Shown: in pieces, positions 7,878-17,545 of the stretch | Position numbering within the stretch: the first letter of the stretch is position 1 | Layout: each line of letters opens with the position of its first letter | DNA from: Rhodospirillaceae bacterium | Lineage (GTDB): Bacteria; Pseudomonadota; Alphaproteobacteria; Bin65 | Assembly: GCA_009840595.1 (NCBI GenBank) | Contig: VXNK01000052.1 | Coordinates: 1 to 40,017, forward strand | DNA length: 40,017 bases | Direction: 5' to 3' | The notes under the pieces: model-generated | The model's input: the letters and a program-made list of their open reading frames with translations, nothing else | Database searches by the model: none | What the model was told of the DNA's origin: nothing | Made by a program: the position numbers and the translations under genes

Positions 7878-9905
7878 TCAGGCGGGCAGTTCCCGCCTTT
7901 GCTCGACGACGCGGAATTTCAGCTTCTTGGTCGGCTTCATCGACGGAATCGGGTTGAATCTGAGCTCATAGTTCGATGGAGACACCGAAATCGTAAAGTA
8001 ATGCGCGATCATCATCATGTTGACCGTCATTTGCAGAAGCGCCTGCCGGATGCCGAGACAGGTGTGCGTGCCCAGTCCGTACGGCGCAAACCCGAAACTG
8101 CGGTGCGCGCTGCGCGGCGGCAGGTAGCGGTCGATATCGAACGAGAAGGGATCGGGGAACACCTCCTCCATATAGTGCGACGCCGCCTGGGCGATATAGA
8201 CGCGCGACCCGACCGGCAGTTCGTGCCCCTCGACCACACAGGAGTTCACCACATCCCGCACGGACATCGAGATGACAGGGTACATGCGCAGACATTCCTG
8301 AAGGAAGCGTTGAGTAACGTCGGTGGCGGATGGAGTGAAATCCTCGCCATGCGGATCGCCGTTGTCGAACAGGGCATCCGCCTCGCTTCGGATTCTGTCG
8401 TGGAGTTCAGGCTGCGAAACCATGGCGTAGATCGCGAAGCTGAGCATATCGCCGAAATACACGCTGGTTAGCCCCGTCGCCGTCAGAGCGAATCGCAGAT
8501 TCGATTCCGGCACCAATTGCGGATCGCTCACATTCAGGCCCAGCACGTCGTCTGCAAGGTTCCGCGGGCAACCGGCCCGCTGGGCGGGCGTGTGAACGCG
8601 CCGGACCCGTTCCAGCATCTCGTCAATGGCTTTCGCCCGGCGTTTCATGCCCGGAGTCTTCAGCATGAATTTGGGCATGGTCTTTATGATGTGAACGCTG
8701 AGCGCCCGTTCCTTGTAGGTGACCAGATCGTCGATCAGGTCCTGCGTATCGACCCCGACGTGGAGAGACGAGATCTGCTTGTTGACCATGCTTCGACACA
8801 TGGACCTGGCCGGGTAGGTCTCTCCGACCGCCCAACCCGCCATGAACCCGCGGACAAGATGGAAAAGCTGGTCGAGCTGGCCGGCCAGCCGTTCGCGTGA
8901 ATACGCCGGCGACATGGCCTTGCGAAGCCGGAAGTGATCGCCGCCGTCCAGCGACGGCAATACACCCGACGCGCCGAAGACTCTCTCGAAGTCGGCAAAA
9001 TAACCTCCGGCCCTCAGGTGCATCCGCCCGGTCTTGTGCACCCACCGGTTGACCGACGGGCCGGCGAGAAAGGTCATGGGTTTGGCAGTCGGCAGACGTA
9101 TCTGGAATACCGGGCCATACTCTTTGGCAAGGTCCGCAAAGAGCGCAGGAAGATGGCCCTTGCGCAGATGCCGATTCGCCAGCAGACGATGCAATGGAAC
9201 CTGCGGCATGCGCCGGGACAGAGCCGTGGGGCGACCCATTGGGCTGGAGATATTCTGTTCGACCGCCTCGGCTATGGAACGGCCGATCAGGTCCATCTTG
9301 CAGATAAGCTCGATCCGCTCTTCCGCCTGCTCGTCGAGTTCGAACATGAAGCGAAAGACGTCGCATGTATTGACAAGGCAAATGACGATCACATCCCTGG
9401 GATCGGGAAGCGTGTCGGTGAAGATGGCCTCGCTGATGCGCGTCTTGATGAACTGACTTGCAGAGCTCTCTTCCGCATCGCCTTGTCCCTGCACGAACCA
9501 GCGGGCGGGATTCAGCGTCCAGAAGTCGCCGTCATGATGTTCCAGGATCTTCCGATCCACCAGATTTTCCAGCGTCAGATCGATGACCGGCTCAATCTGG
9601 GCGGCGAGCCGTTCGATCCAGTACAGGGTGGTCCTTTGAACGGGTTCGTCCGCGATTTCTTTCAGTATCGGGTCCAGTGCGGGATCCCCGGTCTCCGTTC
9701 GGTCCAGGAGGACCAGCGACTCCATATCCGTGTCGATGCGGGAACGGAGCGAGAGTTCCGCAAGCACCGCGCCGGCGACGACGCATTGCAACCTCCAGCC
9801 GGGAACCTGGTGGAAGTACCCGGTCTCCTCGTTGAGGAGCATCAGGATGATCTCTTCGGGCAGACCCAGCGATTGGGCCGTCACACGCTCGGCAGAATCA
9901 GGCAT
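7878..9905 (-). CDS. GPP34-cytochrome P450 fusion protein
   Basis: This is a 675-residue two-domain protein. Residues about 10-220 match GPP34 (GOLPH3-like): SLGLPEEIILMLLNEETG, VVAGAVLAELSLRSRI, then DPILKEI and LPDPRDVIVICLVNTCD. In eukaryotes GOLPH3 binds phosphoinositide and glycosyltransferases; the bacterial role is unknown. Residues about 225-675 are a cytochrome P450 with helix-K ExxR (Glu537-Arg540 in ECLRMYP) and the heme loop FGFAPYGLGTHTCLGI with proximal Cys616. The frame is continuous with no stop between domains. The oxygen-activating acid/Thr pair of helix I is not obvious (LTSVYFGDMLSF, residues 479-490). The ATG at 9905 has AGGGAGG upstream; an ATG at 9983 would add 26 basic residues. 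The substrate is unknown, and no ferredoxin or reductase gene is near. Transcription converges on the MMPL exporter. Confidence 0.9.
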   Translation of the reverse strand: MPDSAERVTAQSLGLPEEIILMLLNEETGYFHQVPGWRLQCVVAGAVLAELSLRSRIDTDMESLVLLDRTETGDPALDPILKEIADEPVQRTTLYWIERLAAQIEPVIDLTLENLVDRKILEHHDGDFWTLNPARWFVQGQGDAEESSASQFIKTRISEAIFTDTLPDPRDVIVICLVNTCDVFRFMFELDEQAEERIELICKMDLIGRSIAEAVEQNISSPMGRPTALSRRMPQVPLHRLLANRHLRKGHLPALFADLAKEYGPVFQIRLPTAKPMTFLAGPSVNRWVHKTGRMHLRAGGYFADFERVFGASGVLPSLDGGDHFRLRKAMSPAYSRERLAGQLDQLFHLVRGFMAGWAVGETYPARSMCRSMVNKQISSLHVGVDTQDLIDDLVTYKERALSVHIIKTMPKFMLKTPGMKRRAKAIDEMLERVRRVHTPAQRAGCPRNLADDVLGLNVSDPQLVPESNLRFALTATGLTSVYFGDMLSFAIYAMVSQPELHDRIRSEADALFDNGDPHGEDFTPSATDVTQRFLQECLRMYPVISMSVRDVVNSCVVEGHELPVGSRVYIAQAASHYMEEVFPDPFSFDIDRYLPPRSAHRSFGFAPYGLGTHTCLGIRQALLQMTVNMMMIAHYFTISVSPSNYELRFNPIPSMKPTKKLKFRVVEQRRELPA

Positions 9906-9983
9906 TGGCCGTAGCCTCCCTGCTTCCGGATCCGTGACGCGGTACGGAGCGGGCATCCTTCGGCACCGGCGATGGGACCGCAC

Positions 9984-10076
9984 TCACGGGCGGCCCCCGG
10001 CGTATACGATCTCGAAAAGATTGCCCAAGTCGATGCCCTGACCGTAGAAGGCGGTGCCGCACAACATGTAGAGCAA
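9984..10076 (-). CDS. Possible 30-codon small ORF upstream of P450
   Basis: A minus-strand frame starting at TTG 10076 (or ATG 10067) ends at TGA 9984, 78 bp before the P450 start. AAGAGG lies about 8 bases before the TTG. The peptide includes GTAFYGQGIDLGNLFEIVYA and ends in GGRP; most of its codons end in G or C, as in real genes here. An in-frame TAA lies just upstream. I recognise no family. It may be a small protein, a leader peptide or chance. Confidence 0.25.
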   Translation of the reverse strand: MLYMLCGTAFYGQGIDLGNLFEIVYAGGRP

Positions 10077-10200
10077 AACTTCCGCCTCTTACCATGCCTG
10101 CGCGTATGCTACCCCAACTTCCGCCAATCGTCACGTTATTCGGATTATCGTACGATCTATCGGTGTTGTAAGCGGGGCAGTGCCCTGCTTTCAACTTCCG
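10077..10200. repeat. Three AACTTCCG direct repeats
   Basis: AACTTCCG begins at 10077, 10116 and 10193, with spacings of 39 and 77 bp. The first two copies extend to AACTTCCGCC. They lie upstream of the P450 fusion gene and may be regulator-binding sites; nothing in the sequence identifies the regulator. Confidence 0.4.
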
Positions 10201-10325
10201 GGAACGCGTGCCATGCCGGCCCGCGCCGATGGATCGGACCAGCGCTGCTGTTGCCGGGTCGTTCGGCACTGCAGATTCGACCCAGGCAAAATAGGCGACC
10301 GCGCGTCCGACGAAGGCCAGGCCCG

Positions 10326-11051
10326 TTACCGGCCCGCCCGGCCGGCGCGGGCCGCCCAGTAGTCCCAGGCGCGCTTGAGCGGGTTTGCGCCGGTGTTGGT
10401 TGCCCAGGAGAGCGCCATCTCGCCGTCGGACAGGAAGCGGATATCGCCCAGCGGGCGGGCGGCGAGCAGCAGCGCGGCATTGGTTTCGAGGTAGATCGCC
10501 TTCATGACCGTGTCGCGCAGGCCGGCGCCGGCGACGACGCAGCCGTGGCCGCGCATCAGGGCGACGCTGTGGCCGGCCAGCGTCCGCGCCAGGTCTTCGC
10601 CCTGCTCCTGGGTGGTGACCAGCATGTTCGTGTCGCCGAAGCGCTCGGCGATATCCCAGACCGGGATCGTATCGCCGATGCCGGACGCCATGTGGAAGAC
10701 CGGCTTCAGCGGTGCGCCGGTGACGCCGAAGGGGATCACCGACAGGCTGTGATTGTGGACGATGCAGCCGACGTCCGGGCGCGCGGCATAGATCGCGCCG
10801 TGGATCGGCCGTTCGAGATAGAGCGCCCGCGTTTCGCCCGCCGAAGGCCCGGCCGGTGCGCCGCCGAGGCCGAGCGTGACGATATCGCCTTCGTCCACCA
10901 GCTCCGGGCTGCGCGAAACCGAGATCAGGTAGCGGCCGGCGTCCCCGGGATCGCGCAGGCTGACATGGCCGAAGCCGTCGACCACGCCCTCGTGCGCGAG
11001 GATCCGGTTGGCCGTCACCAGATCGGCGATCAGCGTGTCCCTGTCGGTCAT
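10326..11051 (-). CDS. Class II aldolase/adducin-family protein
   Basis: This 241-residue protein belongs to the family of L-fuculose-phosphate aldolase and adducin heads. Visible features are GVVDGFGHVSLRDP near residues 22-35, the metal-ligand pair in CIVHNHSLSV, and a later histidine in LMRGHGCVV. These histidines bind the divalent metal that stabilises the enolate in retro-aldol or decarboxylation reactions. The substrate is not predictable. Members without a sugar-kinase neighbour are often annotated only to family level, and none is present here. The ATG at 11051 follows AGGGAA. It is divergent from aspS. Confidence 0.88.
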   Translation of the reverse strand: MTDRDTLIADLVTANRILAHEGVVDGFGHVSLRDPGDAGRYLISVSRSPELVDEGDIVTLGLGGAPAGPSAGETRALYLERPIHGAIYAARPDVGCIVHNHSLSVIPFGVTGAPLKPVFHMASGIGDTIPVWDIAERFGDTNMLVTTQEQGEDLARTLAGHSVALMRGHGCVVAGAGLRDTVMKAIYLETNAALLLAARPLGDIRFLSDGEMALSWATNTGANPLKRAWDYWAARAGRAGR

Positions 11052-11222
11052 CGATGCTTCCCTTCCTTCGCCGGCCCGCAGCCGAATCCGCGCCCGGCCG
11101 ACTTTACCGCGCGGATACCGCCGCTTGACAGGCCCCCGCCTGTCGCTACTTGTCCGCTGCGGGTCCCGCCGTAGGGCCTGCCGGATATTCCCAGACAGAG
11201 TCGGCCACGCCGGGCGCATTCG

Positions 11223-13004
11223 ATGCATCCCTTCCGCACGCATACCTGCGGCGCGCTGCGCGCCGACGATACCGGGCAGACGGCCCGCCTGTCCGGCTGG
11301 GTCCACCGCAAGCGCGACCACGGCAACCTGCTGTTCCTCGACCTGCGCGACCATTACGGCGTGACCCAGTGCGTCGCCGAGACCGGCGACCCGGCTTTCG
11401 CCGTCATGGACGAGGTCAAGCTCGAAAGCGTGCTCACGGTGACCGGCCCGGTCGTCGAACGCTCCGACGATACGGTCAACCCGAACCTGCCGACCGGCCA
11501 TGTCGAGGTGAAGGTGGCCGAGGCCCATGTCGAATCGGCCGCCGCGCCGCTGCCGCTCCAGGTCAACAGCGACACCGACTATGGCGAGGAAGTCCGGCTG
11601 CGCTACCGCTATCTCGACCTGCGGCGCGAGAAGATGCAGCGAAACATCGCCCTGCGCTCGGACGTCATCGCCTCGATCCGCCGGCGCATGATCGACCAGG
11701 GCTTCCGCGAATTCCAGACGCCGATCCTGACCGCCGGCTCGCCCGAGGGCGCGCGCGACTATCTGGTGCCGTCGCGCCTCCATCCCGGCCGGTTCTATGC
11801 GCTGCCCCAGGCGCCGCAGATGTTCAAGCAGCTGCTAATGATCGCGGGCTTCGACAAATATTTCCAGATCGCGCCCTGTTTCCGCGACGAGGACGCCCGC
11901 GCCGACCGCTCGCCCGGTGAGTTCTACCAGCTCGATTTCGAGATGAGCTTCGTGACGCAAGAGGACGTGTTCGCCGCGCTGGAGCCGGTGTTGCACGGCG
12001 TTTTCGGAGAATTCGGCGGCGGCCGGGCGGTGACCGCGCCGCCGTTCCCGCGCATTCCGTTCGACGAGGCGATGCTGAAATACGGCACCGACAAGCCGGA
12101 CCTGCGCAACCCGCTCGAAATCGTGGACGTCACCGAGGCCTTCCGCGGCTCCGGCTTCAAGATATTCGCAAGGTTGATCGAGCAGGGCGCAGTCGTGCGC
12201 GCCGTGCCCGGGCCGGGCGCCGGCAGCCGCGCTTTCTGCGACCGCATGAACGGCTGGGCGCAGGACCAGGACAAGCCCGGCCTCGGCTATATCTTCTGGC
12301 GCGAGGGCGCGGGCGCCGGGCCGATCGCCAACAATCTCGGGCCGGAGCGCGTCGCGCAGATTGCCGCCGCGACCAACGCAGCGGACGGCGACGCCGTCTT
12401 TTTCGTCTGCGACAAGCCGAAGGCGGCGGCCGAATTCGCCGGAATCGTGCGCACCAAGGTCGGCGAGGAGCGCGGCCTGGTCGCGCAGGACCGGTTCGAT
12501 TTCTGCTGGATCGTCGATTTCCCGATGTACGAGATCGACGAGGCGACCGGCCGGCTGGATTTCAGCCACAACCCGTTTTCGATGCCCCAGGGCGGACTGG
12601 AGGCGCTGGAGCGGGACGATCCGCTGGCGATCAAGGCTTTCCAGTACGACATCGTCTGCAACGGCGTCGAACTGTCCTCCGGCGCGATCCGGAACCACCG
12701 GCCGGAGATCATGGTCAAGGCGTTCGAGATCGCCGGCTATTCGGCAGCCGATCTGGAAGAACATTTCTCCGGCATGTTGAACGCGCTGAAATTCGGCGCG
12801 CCGCCTCATGGCGGTTCGGCGCCAGGCATCGACCGCATCGTCATGCTGCTGGCGGACGAGCCCAACATCCGCGAGGTCATCGCCTTCCCGATGAACCAGC
12901 AGGCCGAGGACCTGATGATGAGTGCGCCCGCCGAAGTGCCGCCGGAGCGGTTGCGCGAACTGCATCTCCGGCTGCGAGTACCGGCGAAGGCGAAGCCGGA
13001 ATAA
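11223..13004 (+). CDS. aspS: Aspartyl-tRNA synthetase
   Basis: This is a 593-residue class II synthetase that attaches aspartate to tRNA. The OB-fold anticodon-binding domain spans about residues 1-105 ([20 protein letters not shown]). Class II motif 2 is [15 protein letters not shown], the bacterial GAD insertion lies at about 290-420, and motif 3 includes [13 protein letters not shown]. Its length is that of bacterial-type AspRS. His33 in RKRDHGN corresponds to the histidine reported in non-discriminating AspRS (Pseudomonas aeruginosa H31), suggesting that it may also charge tRNA-Asn for GatCAB; that is inference. The ATG at 11223 is the family-typical start. The next gene, eipB, follows on the same strand after 131 bp. 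Confidence 0.97.
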   Translation: MHPFRTHTCGALRADDTGQTARLSGWVHRKRDHGNLLFLDLRDHYGVTQCVAETGDPAFAVMDEVKLESVLTVTGPVVERSDDTVNPNLPTGHVEVKVAEAHVESAAAPLPLQVNSDTDYGEEVRLRYRYLDLRREKMQRNIALRSDVIASIRRRMIDQGFREFQTPILTAGSPEGARDYLVPSRLHPGRFYALPQAPQMFKQLLMIAGFDKYFQIAPCFRDEDARADRSPGEFYQLDFEMSFVTQEDVFAALEPVLHGVFGEFGGGRAVTAPPFPRIPFDEAMLKYGTDKPDLRNPLEIVDVTEAFRGSGFKIFARLIEQGAVVRAVPGPGAGSRAFCDRMNGWAQDQDKPGLGYIFWREGAGAGPIANNLGPERVAQIAAATNAADGDAVFFVCDKPKAAAEFAGIVRTKVGEERGLVAQDRFDFCWIVDFPMYEIDEATGRLDFSHNPFSMPQGGLEALERDDPLAIKAFQYDIVCNGVELSSGAIRNHRPEIMVKAFEIAGYSAADLEEHFSGMLNALKFGAPPHGGSAPGIDRIVMLLADEPNIREVIAFPMNQQAEDLMMSAPAEVPPERLRELHLRLRVPAKAKPE

Positions 13005-13135
13005 GGCGCCCCGTCCCGGCTGTCTCCGGCGATATCGGACTTGCCCGATCCATTGGGCGGCTTATCCTGCGCAGACGGACTCCGGCGGCCAAGCCGTGGC
13101 TCGAAACGGCGCCGGAAACTCCGACGGGGCGCGCG

Positions 13136-13987
13136 ATGCAGCGGGACTGCCTGAAGGGATGCGCAGCGGCCGGCCTGGGTGCGATCTGCCTGGGTGCGGC
13201 AGGCCTGCTTCCGGTCCCGGGTACGGCGATCGCCGACAGCCTGGAAACCTTCGCCGCCCGGCAGGCGCCGCACAAGGCGATATATGCGCTGGCGGCCGAG
13301 CGGATGGGAGCCACGGCCGATCTCGCCCATGTCGGCGGCGCCATCTATTACGAAGTCCGCGAAACCTGTGACGCCTGGCGGATCCGCCAGCGCTTCCGGC
13401 TCCGCATTATCCGAAGCGGGCGCGAATCCGAAGAAACCGAAACCGACTCCGTACTGGTCGAGGCGCGGGACGGCCGGCGGCTGTCCTTCTCGGTCGTAAC
13501 TTCAGCCGACGGCACGGTAACGGAACGGCTGTCGGGCGTCGCAACGCTGAGCCGGATCGGCGGGCCGGGCGTTGTCGAGCTGAAGGAACCGAAACCGGAT
13601 CGCATACCTTTGCCCGCCGGCACCGTATTCCCGACCCGGCATTTCCTGACGGTGGTCCGCGCCGCCGAACTGGGCCGGCGGTCGGTCTGGTCGACGGTCT
13701 TCGACGGATCGGAAGAAGGCGGGCGGCACAGCGGAATCAGCGTCGTGATCCTGGGCCGAAAACCGTCGCCGGGCAAAGCGGAACCGCTGTCTATTCTGCG
13801 CCGGCCGGGCTGGTTGATGCGCGTTACCTATTTCTCCCCGGAGGCGGAGGACGGGCAGCCGACCTATTCGTTTCGCGCGCATATGACGGACAATGGTGTG
13901 GCGCGCAAAATGCTGCTCGATTTCGGCGCTTTCACCCTCACCGGCACCCTCATGGCGATCGAACCGCTGGAACGCCCCGAATGCTGA
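13136..13987 (+). CDS. eipB: EipB-family periplasmic envelope protein (DUF1849)
   Basis: This is a 283-residue secreted protein. A signal peptide runs to about residue 33 (cleavage near TAIA-DS). The pattern HKAIYALAAERMG, then GGAIYYEVRETCDAWRIRQR, then HMTDNGVARKMLLDF matches the DUF1849/EipB family of alphaproteobacteria. EipB of Brucella is a periplasmic beta-spiral protein needed for cell-envelope integrity and carries a disulfide between a cysteine in the CD.W motif and one at the C-terminus. Here Cys78 and terminal Cys283 are in the matching places, which supports the call. The ATG at 13136 begins the signal peptide. It is followed 10 bp later by the convergent dinB. Confidence 0.88.
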   Translation: MQRDCLKGCAAAGLGAICLGAAGLLPVPGTAIADSLETFAARQAPHKAIYALAAERMGATADLAHVGGAIYYEVRETCDAWRIRQRFRLRIIRSGRESEETETDSVLVEARDGRRLSFSVVTSADGTVTERLSGVATLSRIGGPGVVELKEPKPDRIPLPAGTVFPTRHFLTVVRAAELGRRSVWSTVFDGSEEGGRHSGISVVILGRKPSPGKAEPLSILRRPGWLMRVTYFSPEAEDGQPTYSFRAHMTDNGVARKMLLDFGAFTLTGTLMAIEPLERPEC

Positions 13988-13997
13988 GGCGTGGACG

Positions 13998-15290
13998 CTA
14001 GTCCGGACGCCGCCCGGCCGAACGCAGGCTCCGCCCCTTCGTTATTGCTTCCCGACCGAGTTTTTCGCGCACGGCGTCGATTGCATGCTCCGCCGCGGCG
14101 CGCTTGCGGGCTTCCGGGTCGAGCAGGTCCGGCGCCGCATTCGCGGTCGGCGACAGGTCGCTGAGCCCGACGCCGATCAGCCGGAAGGCCGTGCCGTCGC
14201 ATTCACCTTCGAGCATCGGCAGTGCAGCCCTGTACATATCCTCGGCAAGCTGGGTCGGCGCGCCGGTCTGGCGCCGACGGGTCCGGGTCCGGAACCCGGC
14301 CGTTTTCAGTTTCAGCGTCACCGTCCGCCCGGCAAGACCGGCGGCCTTCATGCGGCGCGAGACCGCCTCGCACAGCGGCCACAGACGGGCCTCGAGGGTC
14401 GCGGGATCGGACAGGTCCCGATCGAATGTCGTCTCCGAGGAAACGCTCTTCGCCGCGCTGCCGCGATGGACCGGCCGAATGTCCTCCCCGCGCGAGAAAT
14501 GGTAAAGCCGGCTGCCCAAGCTGCCGTAACGGGCCAGCAATTCCTTTTCGTCCATCGTCTGGAGCTGGCCGACGGTCCGGATGCCGTCGCGCGCCAGTTT
14601 CCGGCGCATCGCCTTGCCGACTCCCCAGACGATGCCGACCGGCCGGGCGGCGAGAAACGTCCGGGCCTCGCCGCGGCCGATAACGGAAAAGCCGCGCGGC
14701 TTGTCGAGATCGGAGGCGATTTTCGCCAGGAATTTGTTGTAACTCAGGCCGACGGAAGCGGACACGCCGGCCTCCCGCTCGATGCGCCGGACCAGCCTCG
14801 CCAGCACCATTGCGGGCGGCGCGCCATGCAACCGCGCCGTGCCGGACAGATCGAGAAAGGCTTCGTCGACGGAGACCGGTTCGACCGCCGGCGTCAGATC
14901 TTCCATCATCCGGCGGATATCCCGGCCGACCGACCGGTATTTCGCCATGTCGGGCCGGATGACGACGGCCTCGGGACAGGCTTTGAGCGCCTTGAACATC
15001 GGCATGGCCGAGCGGACGCCCTGGATGCGCGCGACATAGCAAGCCGCAGACACGACGCCGCGCCGGCCGCCGCCGACGATGACCGGCTTGTCGCGCAGCG
15101 CCGGATCGTCCCGTTTCTCGACGCTGGCATAGAAAGCGTCGCAATCGATATGCGCAATTGAAAGCGCGAACAGTTCGTCATGGCGAAGGATGCGCCGGCC
15201 GCCGCAGGCCGGGCAGCGGCGTCGCTCTCCGGCGCTGTCCGCTCCGGATTCGTCCAGCACGGAGTCGCAGTCGCGGCAGAAAGCGCTCAT
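13998..15290 (-). CDS. dinB: DNA polymerase IV
   Basis: This is a 430-residue Y-family translesion polymerase. It opens with a small zinc-ribbon-like element (Cys5, Cys8, Cys26, Cys29), as in many alphaproteobacterial DinB proteins. The palm follows, with Asp49 in [14 protein letters not shown] and Asp142-Glu143 in [12 protein letters not shown]. HhH DNA-binding ([14 protein letters not shown]) and little-finger regions come next. It copies past damaged bases and is usually SOS-linked, but I did not find a clear LexA box upstream. It lies in the same leftward block as rpmG, separated by a strong terminator, so it is probably transcribed on its own. Confidence 0.95.
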   Translation of the reverse strand: MSAFCRDCDSVLDESGADSAGERRRCPACGGRRILRHDELFALSIAHIDCDAFYASVEKRDDPALRDKPVIVGGGRRGVVSAACYVARIQGVRSAMPMFKALKACPEAVVIRPDMAKYRSVGRDIRRMMEDLTPAVEPVSVDEAFLDLSGTARLHGAPPAMVLARLVRRIEREAGVSASVGLSYNKFLAKIASDLDKPRGFSVIGRGEARTFLAARPVGIVWGVGKAMRRKLARDGIRTVGQLQTMDEKELLARYGSLGSRLYHFSRGEDIRPVHRGSAAKSVSSETTFDRDLSDPATLEARLWPLCEAVSRRMKAAGLAGRTVTLKLKTAGFRTRTRRRQTGAPTQLAEDMYRAALPMLEGECDGTAFRLIGVGLSDLSPTANAAPDLLDPEARKRAAAEHAIDAVREKLGREAITKGRSLRSAGRRPD

Positions 15291-15363
15291 CGGCGATGCA
15301 GCGTCAACCGTTACCCGGCGCCCACCGTATCACAAAATCCGCCGGGCCCCGACAGCGCGGTAT

Positions 15364-15408
15364 CCGAACAGCAAAAAGCGCCGCCGGGGCCGGCAGCGCT
15401 CTGTTCGG
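15364..15408 (-). terminator. Rho-independent terminator of rpmG
   Basis: On the minus strand the inner stem AGCGCTGCCGG (complement of 15390-15400) pairs with CCGGCGGCGCT (complement of 15377-15387), with one G-T pair, and is followed by five T (complement of 15373-15377). An outer pair CCGAACAG (15364-15371) and CTGTTCGG (15401-15408) encloses it. This is the clearest intrinsic terminator in the window and lies 38 bp after the rpmG stop. Confidence 0.85.
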
Positions 15409-15445
15409 TATCGAATTCGGACGGACGGCGCGGTCCGCAAAGGCC

Positions 15446-15616
15446 CTATTTGATCTTCGCTTCCTTGAACAGCACATGCTTGCGGGCGATCGGGTCGTAC
15501 TTCTTCTTCTCCAGCTTCTCCGTCGTATTCTTGGGATTCTTGAACGTGACATAGAAGTAGCCGGTGTCCGCCGTACTGACGAGCCGGATTTGCTGGGTGT
15601 TGGGACGTTTGGGCAT
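15446..15616 (-). CDS. rpmG: 50S ribosomal protein L33
   Basis: This 56-residue ribosomal protein starts at ATG 15616 with [20 protein letters not shown] and ends in [12 protein letters not shown], the standard bacterial L33 pattern and length. It lacks the two CxxC pairs of zinc-binding L33 paralogues, so it is the zinc-independent form. Its place between the S41 protease and dinB, in the leftward block with rnr and topA, matches related genomes. It is followed by a strong intrinsic terminator. Confidence 0.97.
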   Translation of the reverse strand: MPKRPNTQQIRLVSTADTGYFYVTFKNPKNTTEKLEKKKYDPIARKHVLFKEAKIK

Positions 15617-15726
15617 GGTTCGGACGTTCCGCCTGCCGGCCGTTTCCGCGCCGGACCGATCGATCAGGGTCAGCGCGCAGAACATAGGCAAGCCCGGAGA
15701 CCTGTCAACCGGAAGCCGCGTTTCCG

Positions 15727-17397
15727 CTAACGCTGGTTTGTCGCGTCGCTCGAATTGTCTTCCGCACGTTCCCGCCCGTCCGACGCCTGAGCGGGTTCCG
15801 GGGCCGATGCCGTTAACGCCATCCGGTACAGGTGCGGTTCCGCCAGCAGGCGACGGGCGATTTCCATCTCGACATCCGGCGTGCCCCTCAAGGGACGCGC
15901 CGGGCACGCGGCGCGCAATGCCTGGACGTTCCCGGTTTCCGGCTCGCTGTGCCGTCGCCAGGCGTGGAAGGTTTCAGCCGAAGCGGTCTCGCCGGCGCTC
16001 AGCCGGGCGATGGCCCGGTGCCCGGCGCGGGCATCCCTGCGTTCGCTGCCGGTGCAGATGTTCGGCCGTATACCCAGACCCTGCAACGCATAGCCGGAAG
16101 GGGCGTGGAAGCGCGACCAGGTAAGGACGATCTCGCCGCCGTTGGGCAGGGAAGCGACGCTCTGCACCGTGCCCTTGCCGAAGGAATTGCTGCCGACGAC
16201 GACGGCTCGGCCGTTGTCCTGCAATGCTGCCGCGACAATCTCCGACGAAGACGCGGTGCGGCCGTTGATCAGCACCACGATCGGCTTGCCGCGCAGGATG
16301 TCGCCGTATCGCGCGCTATAGCGGCGCTGGCTCCCGGGATGGCGGCCGCGCGACTGCATGATCTCACCGTCGTCCAGAAACAGGTCCGAAATGCGAATTG
16401 CCTGCTCCAGCAGCCCGCCCGGATTGTCGCGCAGGTCGAGAATGGCGCCGCTCATCTCGCGCGTGCCGATAGTTGTGCGCAACCGCGCCACCCTGTCCGC
16501 TGCTTTCCGGGCTGTGTCGTCGCCGAACCGCGCGATGCGGAGATAGACCGCTTCGCCCATGCGGCGCGCCGTCACCGTCTGCGGCACGATGAAAGCGCGC
16601 CTGACGCTTACCGTCAGCGGATGTTTTCTGTTGGCGCGCTGCACGGTCAGCCGGATTTCGGTGCCGCGGCGTCCGCGCAGGCGCCGGACGACGTTGTTCA
16701 GGCTCATTCCCTTAATCGACACTCCGGCGATTGCGGCGATGATGTCGTCATCCTTCAGGCCGGCCTTGTCGCCGGGCGTGCCGGGCATGACCGAAACGAT
16801 TCGCGTGATCCCGTTTTCGGCCCGGATCGTCACGCCGATACCGCCATAGCCTTCGCGCAACGCCCGGTTCTGGCGCGCCTCGGCCGGCGTGGCGTAGCGG
16901 GAGTAGCGGTCGAGCGATCTCAGAGCCGCGCGGAACACGGCGCGATAGATTTCTTCCGGCCGGGCGTCGCGGATTTTCACCGACCGTTCGCCGGCGGCCT
17001 CGAAAGCGCGGACGGTGACTCCGGCCCAGCCGCGGATATCGTCGTCCGGCGGCTGTTTCAGGTCGGCAACGGTCGCCTCGTCGTACCGGATGGCGATTCC
17101 GTCGCCGGTCGGGATCGCGCGCGCCTTGGGGTCGACTTTCGACATGCCCTCGAGGCCCGACAGTGCGATGTCCCGAATCGGAACGGGGCGGATGTAGCGC
17201 GTAGCCACGAACCGGTACCCCGCACCGATAACCGATTCCCCGCCTGCGGACAGGGTCGCCGAAGTCAGGTCGCCCCGGCTCGCACAGGCCGTCGCCGCGA
17301 CCAGCACAAAGGCGATTGCGTAGCGCAAGCTCCAACGGGTCATGAATGGTCCGATCGATCGTCCGATGGCATTGCCGGGCGGATCGCGTCGTTCCAT
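15727..17397 (-). CDS. S41 C-terminal processing protease, lipoprotein
   Basis: This 556-residue peptidase cuts proteins near their C-termini in the periplasm. The N-terminus has a hydrophobic stretch ending VLVAATAC, so Cys38 is a likely lipidation site. A PDZ domain sits near residues 190-275 ([30 protein letters not shown]). The protease core has [14 protein letters not shown], the serine segment [11 protein letters not shown] (probable nucleophile Ser383) and Lys408 in SFGKGTVQ; the 25-residue spacing equals that of CtpB. The start at 17397 has GGAGA well placed; an ATG at 17343 is an alternative without one. A long tail after the core (about residues 450-556) resembles nothing I recognise. 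The neighbours rnr and rpmG fit the usual context. Confidence 0.92.
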   Translation of the reverse strand: MERRDPPGNAIGRSIGPFMTRWSLRYAIAFVLVAATACASRGDLTSATLSAGGESVIGAGYRFVATRYIRPVPIRDIALSGLEGMSKVDPKARAIPTGDGIAIRYDEATVADLKQPPDDDIRGWAGVTVRAFEAAGERSVKIRDARPEEIYRAVFRAALRSLDRYSRYATPAEARQNRALREGYGGIGVTIRAENGITRIVSVMPGTPGDKAGLKDDDIIAAIAGVSIKGMSLNNVVRRLRGRRGTEIRLTVQRANRKHPLTVSVRRAFIVPQTVTARRMGEAVYLRIARFGDDTARKAADRVARLRTTIGTREMSGAILDLRDNPGGLLEQAIRISDLFLDDGEIMQSRGRHPGSQRRYSARYGDILRGKPIVVLINGRTASSSEIVAAALQDNGRAVVVGSNSFGKGTVQSVASLPNGGEIVLTWSRFHAPSGYALQGLGIRPNICTGSERRDARAGHRAIARLSAGETASAETFHAWRRHSEPETGNVQALRAACPARPLRGTPDVEMEIARRLLAEPHLYRMALTASAPEPAQASDGRERAEDNSSDATNQR

Positions 17398-17467
17398 GCG
17401 GTTCTCCGTATATCGTCCCGCCCGGGCACAGTGGTCACCAAATCGCCATTCCTGCCTGCCCGCGAAA

Positions 17468-17496
17468 AGAATTGTCGAGCAATACAGATTTGTCAA
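17468..17496 (-). promoter_or_regulatory. Possible promoter of the S41 protease gene
   Basis: The stretch 17470-17570 is strikingly AT-rich for this genome. On the minus strand TTGACA (complement of 17491-17496) is a perfect -35 box. Seventeen bp later lies AATTCT (complement of 17468-17473), a weak -10. The position between rnr and the protease gene fits an independent promoter. Confidence 0.35.
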
Positions 17497-17545
17497 TTTG
17501 TATTTCAATTTTTTCTTCAATATTTCAACCATTTGAAAGATACGG

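Larger units (their letters stand above)
9906..10325. other. Intergenic region upstream of the P450 fusion
   Basis: These 420 bases hold no established gene. They contain three direct copies of AACTTCCG (10077-10084, 10116-10123, 10193-10200; the first two extend to AACTTCCGCC) and one short minus-strand frame, listed separately. GC content falls near 10085-10180, so the P450 promoter probably lies there. I could not place -35 and -10 boxes with confidence. Confidence 0.5.
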
